From contig JAQBPB010000062.1 in assembly GCA_028287745.1 (NCBI GenBank), positions 1-57,609 of the forward strand: a stretch of 57,609 bases of DNA, written 5' to 3'. Below, one piece after another: positions 10,201 through 17,954 of this stretch. Positions within the stretch are counted from its first letter, which is position 1. The number at the start of each line of letters is the position of its first letter. Origin of the DNA: Chloroflexota bacterium (lineage in GTDB: Bacteria; Chloroflexota; Chloroflexia; Chloroheliales; Chloroheliaceae). The notes below the pieces were generated by a model, which was given only the letters and a program-made list of their open reading frames with translations, was not told the origin of the DNA and ran no database searches. A program made the translations under genes and the position numbers.

Positions 10201-10465
10201 CCAGGAAGGCTCCATTAGCGTTAGCCAGGAAATGATCAAGGTAGGGGCTTTGTTCGGTAGCCAGGCTGGCGGTAAGGGCCAACAGGTTGCGGTTGGCCGG
10301 GGTGCTCTGGTCGATGGGCGGGGCCGTCAGTAAATAAAGCAGGGCAAACCCGGCGAAAACCAGTAGCAAATTGAGCCATTCCCGGCGGGGCCAGCCTGGT
10401 GTTGGTTCGTCAAGAAAAATCTCAGGCGATTTTATGGAGTTGGGCAGTTTAGAGTCAATTTTCAA
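7280..10465 (-). CDS. GT39-like membrane protein fused to polysaccharide deacetylase domain
   Basis: Protein of 1061 residues in at least three parts. Residues about 30-485 form a polytopic GT-C-like membrane body, with a first loop containing 'STPANRN' and 'HYYYGGPPGSAL'. Residues about 495-635 are a non-membrane beta-rich linker, possibly carbohydrate binding. Residues about 640-985 are a NodB/CE4-like deacetylase with 'SFSFDWE' (metal Asp about 649), 'KGTFYATGYN' and 'SHTFGH' (metal His 793 and 797), plus 'SFAFPW'. A small beta domain ends the protein. The start is a TTG at 10465 with AGGTAG 8 nt upstream. CE4 enzymes remove N- or O-acetyl groups from glycans. The fusion suggests transfer and deacetylation of the same extracellular glycan. 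It is the first gene of a three-gene operon. Confidence 0.8.
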   Translation of the reverse strand: MKIDSKLPNSIKSPEIFLDEPTPGWPRREWLNLLLVFAGFALLYLLTAPPIDQSTPANRNLLALTASLATEQSPYLDHFLANANGAFLASPANALHTAYYAGHYYYGGPPGSALVAVPFYQLGRLFGPDGPAALSLALLALAGAGVLLAVFATCRRLGSARQSSYYAIITLGVASVLWREAGTFGPGVFTLLLLATALWLALPPLPREVVVDGNPNLSAARAAVLGLVLGLAVVIDYPNLLWTPIFAAYLLWTRRLTLRPGLALALSWLVGLLPLGVYNWLAFGRPWTFSYGFLLNDSRAQSLTGQFLGGFSLPNIRDILFSPGRGLFGPFVLLFGVWGLVALFGQRGKRRETVLLISLIAAAFAVALVRRSLGGGQLQVDFALGALPPLAVGVAIWHERFMFLTRLEQKWLPVLAATGVGLYYLLAAPGPFANFGAVLYLLPLVVLVGLGLAVWRFMPRVEPLQKALAALLLVILFGGLFTFLSGPTRPAFAVSDSNNLLYNGQLQCTNSQLNGWFLQDVPLKCTRSGPVSLQAGQSLKPYRAPVQGGKLYRLQFTGTGAGQLDWVWTDDGHQPVKTADNQPVPSVRQEWKSGAFLDSRAAPPGAAYLQLVFTPATAGQLSSFGLADDSIRVEPMPNYARAALSFSFDWESTMGGLIHSQGGVPVQGTTNEGGGTEINTQNLTAALNDAVGRGMNMRNGADNLLNIFNRFQVKGTFYATGYNLLDGNTQKTQFLGNPIYKWANPQHGWESTYWLTNPWFGLDPYGTYKTHPAWYFGDQTDRLNAAGQDIQSHTFGHLYVRGTTVQEFTADMDTFLNYAKARKLPPVRSFAFPWKSSNSLTADWYNAMVKRGFTSVTRLYDLDQMVRYQDAGQIQFDNCKRTPDNKVIFNEFAGPCNTYFYLNQVKNVPQLTVLNDYHLITGERSEATAYSVINELLRRRGYGSIWTHPESVVNPVDQEAWTRVVQYATQQRVAGLWVDSVTNLVQFREDASQVEVTANWQEQGKKVSLVVTNHAKNALEGVTLTMPANIRQAAGSAGFKASQLLVPNLQPGQSLTINVNF

Positions 10466-10830
10466 AAAAGCTACTACCTGTTTCTAGTAAAAATATAACT
10501 GCCAGATAATAGCACATCTTGAAACTGTCAGCTATCCTTTAATAGCTAAACGCTCAAGTGGCCGGATTTGTTTTAATAACTATACTCTACCCCAATGCCC
10601 TGGCCGTAACCAATACTCTCGCTCGAACTCCAAGTACCTGGCTCTTACCAATGCTCTCACCCGAACACACTGTAACTTGATCTTATAACAGGGGGTGGTC
10701 ATTCTAAGAAGTTCACAGTTCACCCCTGGTTTGTACTACCTGGTAGAAAACTAAAACCCCCTGAGTCGGAGCCAACTCAGGGGGTTTAATTATAAGTATG
10801 CTTTTAAGCCCGGCGGCTAAATACCTGGGA
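10466..10830. other. Intergenic region with imperfect direct repeats
   Basis: This 365-bp region upstream of the glycan operon holds two imperfect copies of an ACCAAT(A/G)CTCTC(G/A)C(T/C)CGAAC motif about 47 bp apart (near 10,608 and 10,657). It also holds an imperfect CAGGGGGTG...CACCCCTG inverted repeat (about 10,688-10,727) and a strong hairpin at 10,754-10,787. No gene is visible. Confidence 0.45.
10754..10787 (-). terminator. Intrinsic terminator after the three-helix membrane protein gene
   Basis: A 13-bp stem (10,754-10,766 with 10,775-10,787) is followed on the minus strand by a T-rich tail. It is placed 44 bp past the stop of the membrane protein gene. Confidence 0.75.
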
Positions 10831-11313
10831 CTACCTGGTTGTAATGTTCGTGGGCAGGTTATAGGGCAGATTCAGGAGCGCTACGTAGATTAAACCTAAC
10901 GCTATAATTAGCATCGGTACCATTAATACCAGGGCGGCGGCGGCGTTGTTATCGTGGATAATTTCGTAAATCATCCCTTTATCCTGCCCGTCAGACTCGC
11001 CTAAAGCCCGGTTCCAGCGAATAAACAGGTTGTCGGCGATGAAGACCCAGCTGGCGCAAAGAATAATAAAAAGTACAATCCAGGGAGACGTTGAGGCTAT
11101 AACCGCCAGGATTTCGCGGGAATTATCCAGGAATACGTTGGATTTAACACTACCGCGTAACAGTGTGTCCAGCATTCCGGCCAAAAAGCCCACTACCAGG
11201 ACCACCACAAGCGCTATAAAGATATAGAGTATTACCCGCCGTCCTTCTTTGCGTTCAACCGAATTTAATTCGTCCGGCGTGCTACTCCGCCTTGTGTGAG
11301 ATGGCTGCGTCAT
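10831..11313 (-). CDS. Small integral membrane protein, unknown function
   Basis: Protein of 160 residues with a polar, basic N-terminus (about 1-25) and three predicted membrane helices at about 27-49, 70-93 and 124-147. The loop between helices 2 and 3 is charged (about 94-123). I do not recognise the family and see no catalytic motif. The ATG is preceded by a strong AAGGAGGCG site. It lies between the infB terminator and its own terminator, so it is probably transcribed alone. Confidence 0.75.
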   Translation of the reverse strand: MTQPSHTRRSSTPDELNSVERKEGRRVILYIFIALVVVLVVGFLAGMLDTLLRGSVKSNVFLDNSREILAVIASTSPWIVLFIILCASWVFIADNLFIRWNRALGESDGQDKGMIYEIIHDNNAAAALVLMVPMLIIALGLIYVALLNLPYNLPTNITTR

Positions 11314-11448
11314 AGATCTCGCCTCCTTGTAATGGTTAGGGTTTATTTTTTCTCATTTTATTTATTCAGGCCAATGGATGCTACCTTTATATAATAGCAT
11401 ATTTAACCACCTTACGAGTTTCTCTTTAGTCAAAAATATAAAATAAAA

Positions 11449-11480
11449 TAAGCCGGTTTGCAAAGCGCAAACCGGCTTAT
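11449..11480 (-). terminator. Intrinsic terminator of the nusA-ylxR-infB block
   Basis: A perfect 12-13 bp stem centred near 11,465 is followed on the minus strand by TTATTTTATTTTAT. It lies 28 bp after the infB stop. Confidence 0.85.
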
Positions 11481-11507
11481 TAAGCACTTTAGACTTTCAA
11501 AGCCATT

Positions 11508-14165
11508 TTAGACGGCTTTAACCTGTTCCTTGTGGTAGAACTCCAGGTTATCCCCGACTTCGCAGTCGTTGAAGTTGGATAGACCGATACCGCACTCGTA
11601 GCCAGCGGCTACTTCGGTGACATTGTCTTTGAAGCGTTTGAGCGAATCAACCTCGCCGTCATAGACCACGGTGCCGCTCCGCAGTACGCGGACCTTATGG
11701 CTCCGGGCAATCTTCCCGTCAGTGACGAAAAGACCGGCGAATTGTTCGGTCTTGCCGACTTTGAAGACCTGGCGCACTTCGGCGTAGCCGTCTGTGACAT
11801 CCTTGAAGGTCGGGTCGAGCAGACCGCTCATAGCGGCTTTTACTTCATCAATCAAGTTATAGATGATGTTGTAGAAGCGAATGTCTACCTTATTGGCATC
11901 GGCAGCCCGCCGGGCGGCCGCGTCTGGCCGGACGTTAAATCCGATTACGATGGCGCCGGAAGCGGTTGCCAGCAGCACGTCAGATTCGCTGACTGCGCCG
12001 GTCATACCCTGGATAATCTTGACCGAAACCTGTTCGTTCGAAAGTTTATCCAGCGAACCCCGGATGGCTTCAATAGAACCGACGTTGTCGCCCTTAATAA
12101 TCAGGCGCAACTCTTTAACCTTACCGGCCTGGATCTGGCTGAACAGATCTTCCATGGTAATAGCCTTGGAGTCTTGCTGACTTTCAGCGCTCTTGGCCCG
12201 GATACGGGTTTCAACGATAGCCTTGGCCGTTTTCTCGTCCTCGACTACCTGGAGAATATCGCCGTTGCTCGGCACGTCATCCAGACCAACGATAACCACC
12301 GGAGAGCTAGGCCCGGCCTTGCGGGTCTTGCGGCCCTTGTCGTCCATCAGGGCGCGGACTCTACCGTAGATGTTGCCAACTACGACATAATCGCGTTCCG
12401 AAAGAGTACCATTTTGGACCAGCACCGTGGCAACAGGCCCCCGGTTTTTATCCAGTTCGGCTTCCACGACGGTACCAATTGCCAGCTTGTCAGGGTTGGC
12501 CTTCAGTTCCTGGATTTCGGCCACCAGCAGGATCATTTCCAGAAGCTCGTCAATACCGATGCGCTCTTTAGCCGAAACCTGGACGAAAGGCGTGTCACCA
12601 CCCCATTCTTCCGGCATCAACCCGGCTTCACTGAGCTGGGTCTTAACCCGTTCCGGGTTAGCACCTTCCCGGTCAATCTTATTGACCGCGACGATAATCG
12701 GCACATTGGCCGCTTTAGCGTGGCTAAGCGCTTCCAGGGTCTGGGGCATTACACCGTCATCGGCCGCGACTACCAGGATAACAATATCGGTTACCTGGGC
12801 ACCACGAGCCCGCATCTGGGTAAAAGCTTCGTGACCGGGCGTATCCACGAAAGTAATCTTTTTACCCTCGATTTCAACCTGGTACGCACCAATTTTCTGG
12901 GTAATACCACCGGCTTCCCCGGCGACCACGTTGGTCGAGCGGATAGCGTCGAGCAGCTTGGTTTTACCGTGGTCAACGTGACCCATAATCGTTACTACCG
13001 GCGGGCGGATAACCGCTTCAGGGTCAGCCGCGATTTCCTCGCGGGTAGGGACCCGGATGACATCCTCTTCGTTCTTGGTAGGTTGGACCAGGGTTGTTTC
13101 GAAGCCCATTTCACCGGCGACGATTTCGGCAGTATCATAATCAATTTGCTGATTGATGCTTGCCATAACGCCGTTTTTAATCAGCTCGCGAATAATTTCA
13201 CCGGAACCAATTCCCAGCTCGTCGGCCAGTTCTTTGACCGTCATCTGGGGCGGTAATTCGTAAACTTCGATTCTTTTAATGATACCGGTTCGTCCGACCG
13301 GGCGCTGCGGGGTAGCTACGCTACCACGCGGTCCACCGGGGCCGGGACGCCCGCCCAATCCAGGGCGACCACCCGCTGGGGGACGGCCACCAGGGCCGGG
13401 ACGGCGGGCACCAAAACCACCGGGACCATCCGTTTCAAATTCTTTATCGCGTACGGTTTCACGGGCACGGTCACGGGCGCGGTCGCTTTCACGGTCGCGG
13501 ACCGGTTTAGCCGGGTCCACCGGAGGAGGGGTACCAAAACGGCCACCACCACCGGGACGACCACCACCGGGTCCGCCGGGAGGGCGTCCGCCGCCAAAGT
13601 TTCCACCACCGCCGGGTCCGCCGGGGGGACGGCCACCGCCGCCAAAGTTTCCACCACCGCCGGGTCCGCCGGGGGGACGGCCACCGCCGCCAAAGTTTCC
13701 ACCACCGCCAGGTCCGGGGGGACGGCCACCGCCGCCAAAGTTTCCACCACCGCCAGGTCCGGGGGGACGGCCACTACCACCGGTAAAATTACTGGGTCCG
13801 GAAGGGCGTCCACCGCCACCGCCATATCCACCGCCGCCGCCGCCAGGGCCGGAAGGGCGTCCACCGCCACCGCCATATCCACCGCCGCCGCCAGGGCCGG
13901 AAGGGCGGTCACCACCGCCACCACCGGGACCGGATGGGCGATTGCCGCCGTATCCGCCACCGCCTGATGGGCGATTGCCGCCATAACCACCACCGCCACC
14001 AGGGCCGGAAGGGCGTCCACCGCCGCCACCGGGACCGGATGGGCGATTGCCGCCGGGGCCTGGGGGACGTCCACCACCGGGGCGGCCACCGCCACGGATA
14101 GGTGCGTCTAATTCACTTTCATTTTCTGATTCACTGTCATTGGTATAATCGTTTTTACCGGGCAT
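11508..14165 (-). CDS. infB: Translation initiation factor IF-2 with long Gly/Pro/Arg-rich N-terminus
   Basis: IF-2 of 885 residues, the GTPase that places fMet-tRNA on the 30S subunit and promotes subunit joining. The conserved part starts near residue 290: an IF2_N domain (about 296-345), G1 'GHVDHGKT' (395-402), then 'GGITQ', 'DTPGHEAF' and 'NKID', followed by the beta-barrel, IF-2 domain 3 and C-terminal barrel. Residues about 24-282 are an extreme low-complexity tract of [10 protein letters not shown] and GNFGGGG repeats, broken by a charged RDRE patch (about 222-245). This differs from the usual Lys/Ala/Pro-rich linker. The ATG is preceded by GGAGGAGAAGG. It is last in the nusA-ylxR-infB order. 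Confidence 0.96.
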   Translation of the reverse strand: MPGKNDYTNDSESENESELDAPIRGGGRPGGGRPPGPGGNRPSGPGGGGGRPSGPGGGGGYGGNRPSGGGGYGGNRPSGPGGGGGDRPSGPGGGGGYGGGGGRPSGPGGGGGGYGGGGGRPSGPSNFTGGSGRPPGPGGGGNFGGGGRPPGPGGGGNFGGGGRPPGGPGGGGNFGGGGRPPGGPGGGGNFGGGRPPGGPGGGRPGGGGRFGTPPPVDPAKPVRDRESDRARDRARETVRDKEFETDGPGGFGARRPGPGGRPPAGGRPGLGGRPGPGGPRGSVATPQRPVGRTGIIKRIEVYELPPQMTVKELADELGIGSGEIIRELIKNGVMASINQQIDYDTAEIVAGEMGFETTLVQPTKNEEDVIRVPTREEIAADPEAVIRPPVVTIMGHVDHGKTKLLDAIRSTNVVAGEAGGITQKIGAYQVEIEGKKITFVDTPGHEAFTQMRARGAQVTDIVILVVAADDGVMPQTLEALSHAKAANVPIIVAVNKIDREGANPERVKTQLSEAGLMPEEWGGDTPFVQVSAKERIGIDELLEMILLVAEIQELKANPDKLAIGTVVEAELDKNRGPVATVLVQNGTLSERDYVVVGNIYGRVRALMDDKGRKTRKAGPSSPVVIVGLDDVPSNGDILQVVEDEKTAKAIVETRIRAKSAESQQDSKAITMEDLFSQIQAGKVKELRLIIKGDNVGSIEAIRGSLDKLSNEQVSVKIIQGMTGAVSESDVLLATASGAIVIGFNVRPDAAARRAADANKVDIRFYNIIYNLIDEVKAAMSGLLDPTFKDVTDGYAEVRQVFKVGKTEQFAGLFVTDGKIARSHKVRVLRSGTVVYDGEVDSLKRFKDNVTEVAAGYECGIGLSNFNDCEVGDNLEFYHKEQVKAV
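13540..14090. repeat. infB: Tandem degenerate repeats coding the Gly-rich IF-2 N-terminus
   Basis: This GC-rich tract is built of degenerate units. At 13,540-13,800 the period is about 50 bp around a CCACCACCGCCGGGTCC-like core. At 13,800-14,090 a related unit recurs (GGGCCGGAAGGGCG). The repeats stay in frame with infB, so length changes by whole units would preserve the reading frame. Several long open frames on both strands here are by-products of this composition. Confidence 0.8.
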
Positions 14166-14205
14166 CTATTACCTTCTCCTCCTCGGAACTAGCTTAGTTT
14201 ACGGA

Positions 14206-14571
14206 CTATTCCACGTCTGCGGCGCTCCTTTCCGGTAAACTTTCGCCGTAACTTTTTAGTCGTGATCGACTTTCTGTGTCTATTTGCATTTTCAAAGCAT
14301 TATCAAGGGCTTTACGACCCACTCCGGCTTCCCAGCATTGGCGATTGCGGCACAAATAGGCACCACGGCCATTCTTCTTGCCTGTCTCGTCAACTTCCAC
14401 AATGCCTTCGGGCGTCCGGACTACCCGGACCAGGCCACGCTTGGCATCGTGGGAACGGCAGGCAATACAGGTACGCTGGGGAACGTGCTTGGGGCGCATA
14501 CCCTTCTGGATTTTTGCCTTAGCAGGTGCTGCTGATTTAGGATTTGAGCTTGTCGCTTGTTCTGCCGCCAT
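14206..14571 (-). CDS. ylxR: YlxR/RnpM family RNA-binding protein
   Basis: Protein of 121 residues. The core 'VPQRTCIACRSHDAKRGLVRVVR', followed by 'GRGAYLCRN..CWE' and 'RKALDNAL', is the YlxR (DUF448) signature. Family members bind RNA and nucleoid DNA; in Bacillus the protein modulates RNase P. The N-terminal ~28 residues are a Lys/Ala-rich extension. Position between nusA and infB is the classical one, which supports the call. The start ATG at 14,571 lacks a strong ribosome site; only AAAG is near. Confidence 0.92.
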   Translation of the reverse strand: MAAEQATSSNPKSAAPAKAKIQKGMRPKHVPQRTCIACRSHDAKRGLVRVVRTPEGIVEVDETGKKNGRGAYLCRNRQCWEAGVGRKALDNALKMQIDTESRSRLKSYGESLPERSAADVE

Positions 14572-14601
14572 AATAGTTCTTTACAATTAATATACTTATT
14601 T

Positions 14602-14733
14602 TTCGTAAGTTAAGTTTCATAATTTACGAAAAAGGTAAAACGGATAACATCGCCCAGGCCCGGTAGTGGTTTAACCACCCCTGTTAACGGCTGATGTTCC
14701 GGCCATCTCCCTGATGCGCGTTCGTTATCCGTT
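14602..14733 (-). other. Structured spacer between nusA and ylxR
   Basis: The 172-bp gap between the two genes holds several inverted repeats. TTCGTAA...TTACGAA spans about 14,602-14,631. AACGGATAAC (14,639-14,648) pairs with GTTATCCGTT (14,724-14,733) and encloses an inner GTGGTTTAACCAC palindrome. The transcript could fold into a closed multi-stem element. There is no T tract, so simple termination is unlikely. Confidence 0.45.
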
Positions 14734-14743
14734 CTACGATGTT

Positions 14744-16390
14744 CTATTCCTGATAAAGGTAGCTATCAATCAATTCGCCATCCAGGAACAGGTCCAGGTG
14801 GTCGCCGTTTAATTCGACCTCGACGCTTTGACCGATAAACCTATCTTCCAGCGGACCAAAAGTCTGGTTGCGGAAGACTACCATTCCGTCCTTACGGACC
14901 TTCCGGCTTTCACGCTCGACTGTCTCGCCCTCGGGAGTTTCTTCTTCTTCCTCGCCACCTTCAAACTCGTCGCGCCGGAAGCCGCGGACCATCTCATCGC
15001 CCATCATTACGAAAAGGCCACGGGCATTTTCGACCAGTTGGACAGTCTGCTCGGCCACATGAGGCGGCAGCGGGCCCAGGGTCACGCCCTTATAGGTGAA
15101 AGTACCGTCCTTGCGTACCTTGCGGAACTCGCCCTGCGGTATGTTACTTTCTTCCCTGGCAGTCTCGCCACCGTTTATTTCATCATCACCAAAGACAATC
15201 CCGGCCGCGCGAGCCGCCTTGGCAAAGCTGGTATTAAGGGTCTGCTCGGCCGCGACTTCACGCTCGCGCTCCCGGTTCAGGGCGGCGCGGGCCAGGCGGG
15301 CAAAGGCGTCATCATCGTGATTGCTGCCGTACCCGGCATTGGCGGCCGCAACGGCGGCTCCGGCCGTTACCGGCTTGATGTCAATCCGCCAGCCGGTCAA
15401 TTTAGCTGCCAACCGGGCATTCTGGCCTTCCTTGCCAATCGCCAGTGACAATTGGTTCTGCGGTACCAGGACCAGAGCGCTTTTCTCGTTTTCGTCCAAC
15501 TCAACCTTGACCACCTGGGCCGGGCTAAGGGCGTTGGCAATGTATTTAGCCATATCGGCGTCCCAGGGCAGGACATCGATTTTCTCGCCGTAGAGTTCAT
15601 TAACGATATTCTGAATACGGACGCCGCGCATACCGACGCAAGACCCAACCGGGTCAACGCCTTCCTGCCGGGCGGATACCGCTACTTTGGAACGCAGGCC
15701 TGGTTCCCGGGCAATAGACTTGATTTCGACCGAGCCGGTGTAAATTTCCGGTACTTCGATCTCGAACAGGCGGCGCAACAGGTTGCGGTGCGTCCGGGAA
15801 ACGATCAACTGCGGTCCGCGATGGCTCTTCTGGACTTCCAACAGGTAGATTTTAATTTTCTGACCCATGCGGTAGCGTTCGGTTGGCACCTGCTCCTGGG
15901 GCGGCATTAACGCCTCGGCGCGGGGTTCCAGTTCAATAGTAATACCCTTAGAGTCAATCCGCTGGATGGTGCCATTGACAATATCGTTCTCACGCTCGAC
16001 AAACTGTTCAAAGACGTGGTCGCGCTCGCGTTCGCGGAAGCCCTGCAAAAGGACCTGCTTGGTGGTCTGGGCGGCAATCCGGCCAAAATCTCTAGGCGTA
16101 TTTTCTACTTCGTATTCATCACCTAATTTAAGGCGTGGGTTTAGCTGGCGTGCTTGCTCCAGGCCAATTTCGGTCGATTCGTCTTCAACTACTTCAACTA
16201 CCATTCGCCGGACGTACACTTTCAAATCTTCACCGGCCATATCAATTCGAATGTTCTGATTCTGGGTAGCTGGATTGCTTCTCCGGTACGCGGCTTTGAG
16301 AGCATTCTCAAGGACTTCTAAAACTATTTCTCTACTCAACCCGCGATCAGCTGCAATTTGCGTCATTGCCGCCCTTAAATCGCTTCTCAT
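14744..16390 (-). CDS. nusA: Transcription elongation/termination factor NusA with unusual C-terminal repeats
   Basis: NusA of 548 residues from the ATG at 16,390, chosen because GGAGG lies 8 nt upstream; an in-frame TTG six codons earlier would absorb that site. Numbered from that TTG, the RNAP-binding N-domain is about 1-130, S1 about 140-205, KH1 about 230-300 and KH2 about 305-350 ([10 protein letters not shown]). An acidic/Ala linker follows. Then come two similar repeats, about 428-478 and 501-551, each opening with RKVRKDG, then a 'F..GP' strand and ending in a '.F(V/L)...(D)GE..' strand. They replace the helix-hairpin-helix acidic repeats of proteobacterial NusA and resemble the C-terminal beta-barrel of Mu/IS transposases. 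NusA modulates pausing, termination and antitermination. Confidence 0.95.
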   Translation of the reverse strand: MRSDLRAAMTQIAADRGLSREIVLEVLENALKAAYRRSNPATQNQNIRIDMAGEDLKVYVRRMVVEVVEDESTEIGLEQARQLNPRLKLGDEYEVENTPRDFGRIAAQTTKQVLLQGFRERERDHVFEQFVERENDIVNGTIQRIDSKGITIELEPRAEALMPPQEQVPTERYRMGQKIKIYLLEVQKSHRGPQLIVSRTHRNLLRRLFEIEVPEIYTGSVEIKSIAREPGLRSKVAVSARQEGVDPVGSCVGMRGVRIQNIVNELYGEKIDVLPWDADMAKYIANALSPAQVVKVELDENEKSALVLVPQNQLSLAIGKEGQNARLAAKLTGWRIDIKPVTAGAAVAAANAGYGSNHDDDAFARLARAALNREREREVAAEQTLNTSFAKAARAAGIVFGDDEINGGETAREESNIPQGEFRKVRKDGTFTYKGVTLGPLPPHVAEQTVQLVENARGLFVMMGDEMVRGFRRDEFEGGEEEEETPEGETVERESRKVRKDGMVVFRNQTFGPLEDRFIGQSVEVELNGDHLDLFLDGELIDSYLYQE

Positions 16391-16837
16391 AACTCGATCC
16401 TCCGACAATCACCGGCCGGTCGAAACCCGGTGTTAAACTGGTCCAAGCCCAATGGCCTTAAAATAAATAAGCCTATTAGGCTCTTAAAGATAGCAACGGC
16501 CCAAACCTGTATAACAGGTGGGCCTAGTCCAGGACTTACTAGATTGCGGATGCTGCGGCCGGTTAAAATGCCAACTTGGCTACGCTTGTATGCCGGTCTC
16601 AGCTTCTAACTCTTGTAGTCTAAATCAACCCATAATCAACCATAACCAAGTACAGTTAGATAACATGTGGCCGGGCAAAGTACTTAATCCAGGGCCGGGC
16701 CATATCGTATAAGCTACAAAAAGAAAAGTGGGTAAAATTAAGCCCACTTTCCTGGAACTTTTAGCTCCTTCATTATATCACCGTACGGGTGTTTTAGCAA
16801 TAGGCCCGACCTCAAAACGACCGCCGGGCCTGGCCTC
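16391..16837. other. nusA upstream region with leader hairpins
   Basis: The 447-bp region upstream of nusA has no credible rimP or other gene. Inverted repeats relevant to the minus-strand transcript are AGCCT-ATT-AGGCT (16,470-16,482) and a two-part hairpin (16,498-16,524) with ACCTG/CAGGT and GGCCC/GGGCC arms. The terminator of the upstream DM13 gene lies at 16,725-16,750. Confidence 0.5.
16725..16750 (-). terminator. Intrinsic terminator of the DM13 gene
   Basis: An 8-bp stem (AAAGTGGG/CCCACTTT) is followed on the minus strand by TTTTCTTTTT. It lies about 90 bp past the stop. Confidence 0.75.
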
Positions 16838-17770
16838 TTAGCTCAAGCTGGCTACGCTAAAAGTAACGCTAAAAGCCTCACACCAGATGACCACTGATTT
16901 ATATTTAGTTAAATCGGCATTGTCCGGTATGTTGATATTATAACTGCCATCGGTGGCCGGTAAAGCGCCTAAATTTAAGCCGCCTTCCTTTACTTTACTA
17001 CCGTCCGACCGGGCACCGAGGTAAACTTTAAGGTCGGGGCCCTGGGCGCTGGTGAAGTTATCAAAGCGCAGCACTTTTTTGCCGTCCGCACCTACCCCCA
17101 GGGTAGCTGTTCCCCGGGCGTAGTGAATAGCATCAATTTTGTTGAACTCGCCTTTTCCAAGGACCTGGGCACCGCCGCCGGGCTTAGCCTGGGTCGGTGG
17201 GACATTGGCCGCCGCCGGGGCCGTAGTTGGGCGGGGCGCTGCCGCTGGCGCTGCAGTTGGAGCAACCGTATTCTTAGTTGTCCCGGTCGCTGCGGCGTTT
17301 GTAGTGGTTGCCGCACCGGCCGCCGCCGTGTTTGGGACGGTTGCCACTGCCGCCACGCCGCCGTTAGATGCGGCGAACGGGTCAGCTTCGGTACGGGTGC
17401 TGCGGTTGAAAATCGGAATTATGATTAAAACGGCGACTGCCGCCACGACCACCAGGGCTCCAATCAAGCCGCCCCATAACAACACCGGGTTTATAGGTTT
17501 TTTCTTTGGATTGCCTGGTAGTGGGGGTGGCTGGTAACCTGGCGGCGGTCCATAAGCATTTTGGCCCTGGTTGGGGTTATAAGGCTGGTTAGGGTTGTAA
17601 GGCTGGTTAGGGTTATGGCCCTGGTTTGGGTTGTAAGGTTGATAGGGCCGGTTTGGCGGTATCGGTCCCTGCCCGTAAGGAGGCACAGGCCCCTGATTGT
17701 ATGGACCCGCCTGGTTGTTTGGTTGTTGGGGGTTGGATGTACCCTGGTCCCGCCGATTATCAGGCATCAT
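16838..17770 (-). CDS. Membrane-anchored DM13-domain protein with Pro/Asn/Tyr-rich cytoplasmic tail
   Basis: Protein of 310 residues. Residues 1-90 are low-complexity and rich in Pro, Asn, Gln, Tyr and Gly, with tandem PYNPNQ units (about 45-72). One membrane helix lies at about 96-118. A Thr/Ala/Pro linker follows (about 130-195). The C-terminal domain (about 205-308) fits DM13: 'GKGEFNKIDAIHYARGTATL', 'LRFDNFTSAQGPDLKVYL' and the terminal 'VVIWCEAFSVTF', with the near-invariant Cys. DM13 is an extracellular domain proposed to take part in redox or electron transfer. AAGGAAC precedes the ATG. The gene stands alone, with a terminator. Confidence 0.85.
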   Translation of the reverse strand: MMPDNRRDQGTSNPQQPNNQAGPYNQGPVPPYGQGPIPPNRPYQPYNPNQGHNPNQPYNPNQPYNPNQGQNAYGPPPGYQPPPLPGNPKKKPINPVLLWGGLIGALVVVAAVAVLIIIPIFNRSTRTEADPFAASNGGVAAVATVPNTAAAGAATTTNAAATGTTKNTVAPTAAPAAAPRPTTAPAAANVPPTQAKPGGGAQVLGKGEFNKIDAIHYARGTATLGVGADGKKVLRFDNFTSAQGPDLKVYLGARSDGSKVKEGGLNLGALPATDGSYNINIPDNADLTKYKSVVIWCEAFSVTFSVASLS

Positions 17771-17954
17771 AAAATTTGTTCCTTAACTAAATATTTTACA
17801 CTCCTGCTACGCTGCAACCGTCAAGTTCCTGAATTTAATTAAAATTGGAGATTAATAGACTGAGCTGCCTGGCGTAAACTGTTCTAACCCAGAGTAGCAT
17901 ATAACCGGCTGGCTTATTGCGACTCAAATCACATTTCAAAGGTGTTTTTCCAAA

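Noticed and set aside
11697..13256. A 519-codon open frame antisense to infB
   Set aside because: It mirrors the conserved infB GTPase on the other strand, has no ribosome site and no recognisable domain. High third-position GC produces such shadows.
13540..14090. Possible CRISPR-like array
   Set aside because: Units are degenerate, adjoining and in frame with infB; there are no unique spacers and no cas genes.
13279..14095. Two long Pro/Arg- or Val/Ala-rich open frames over the infB repeats
   Set aside because: They are translations of the same GC-rich repeats in other frames; only the Gly-rich infB frame continues into conserved sequence.
16391..16837. rimP gene expected upstream of nusA
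   Set aside because: No minus-strand frame of suitable length or similarity is present; the space holds hairpins and a terminator only.
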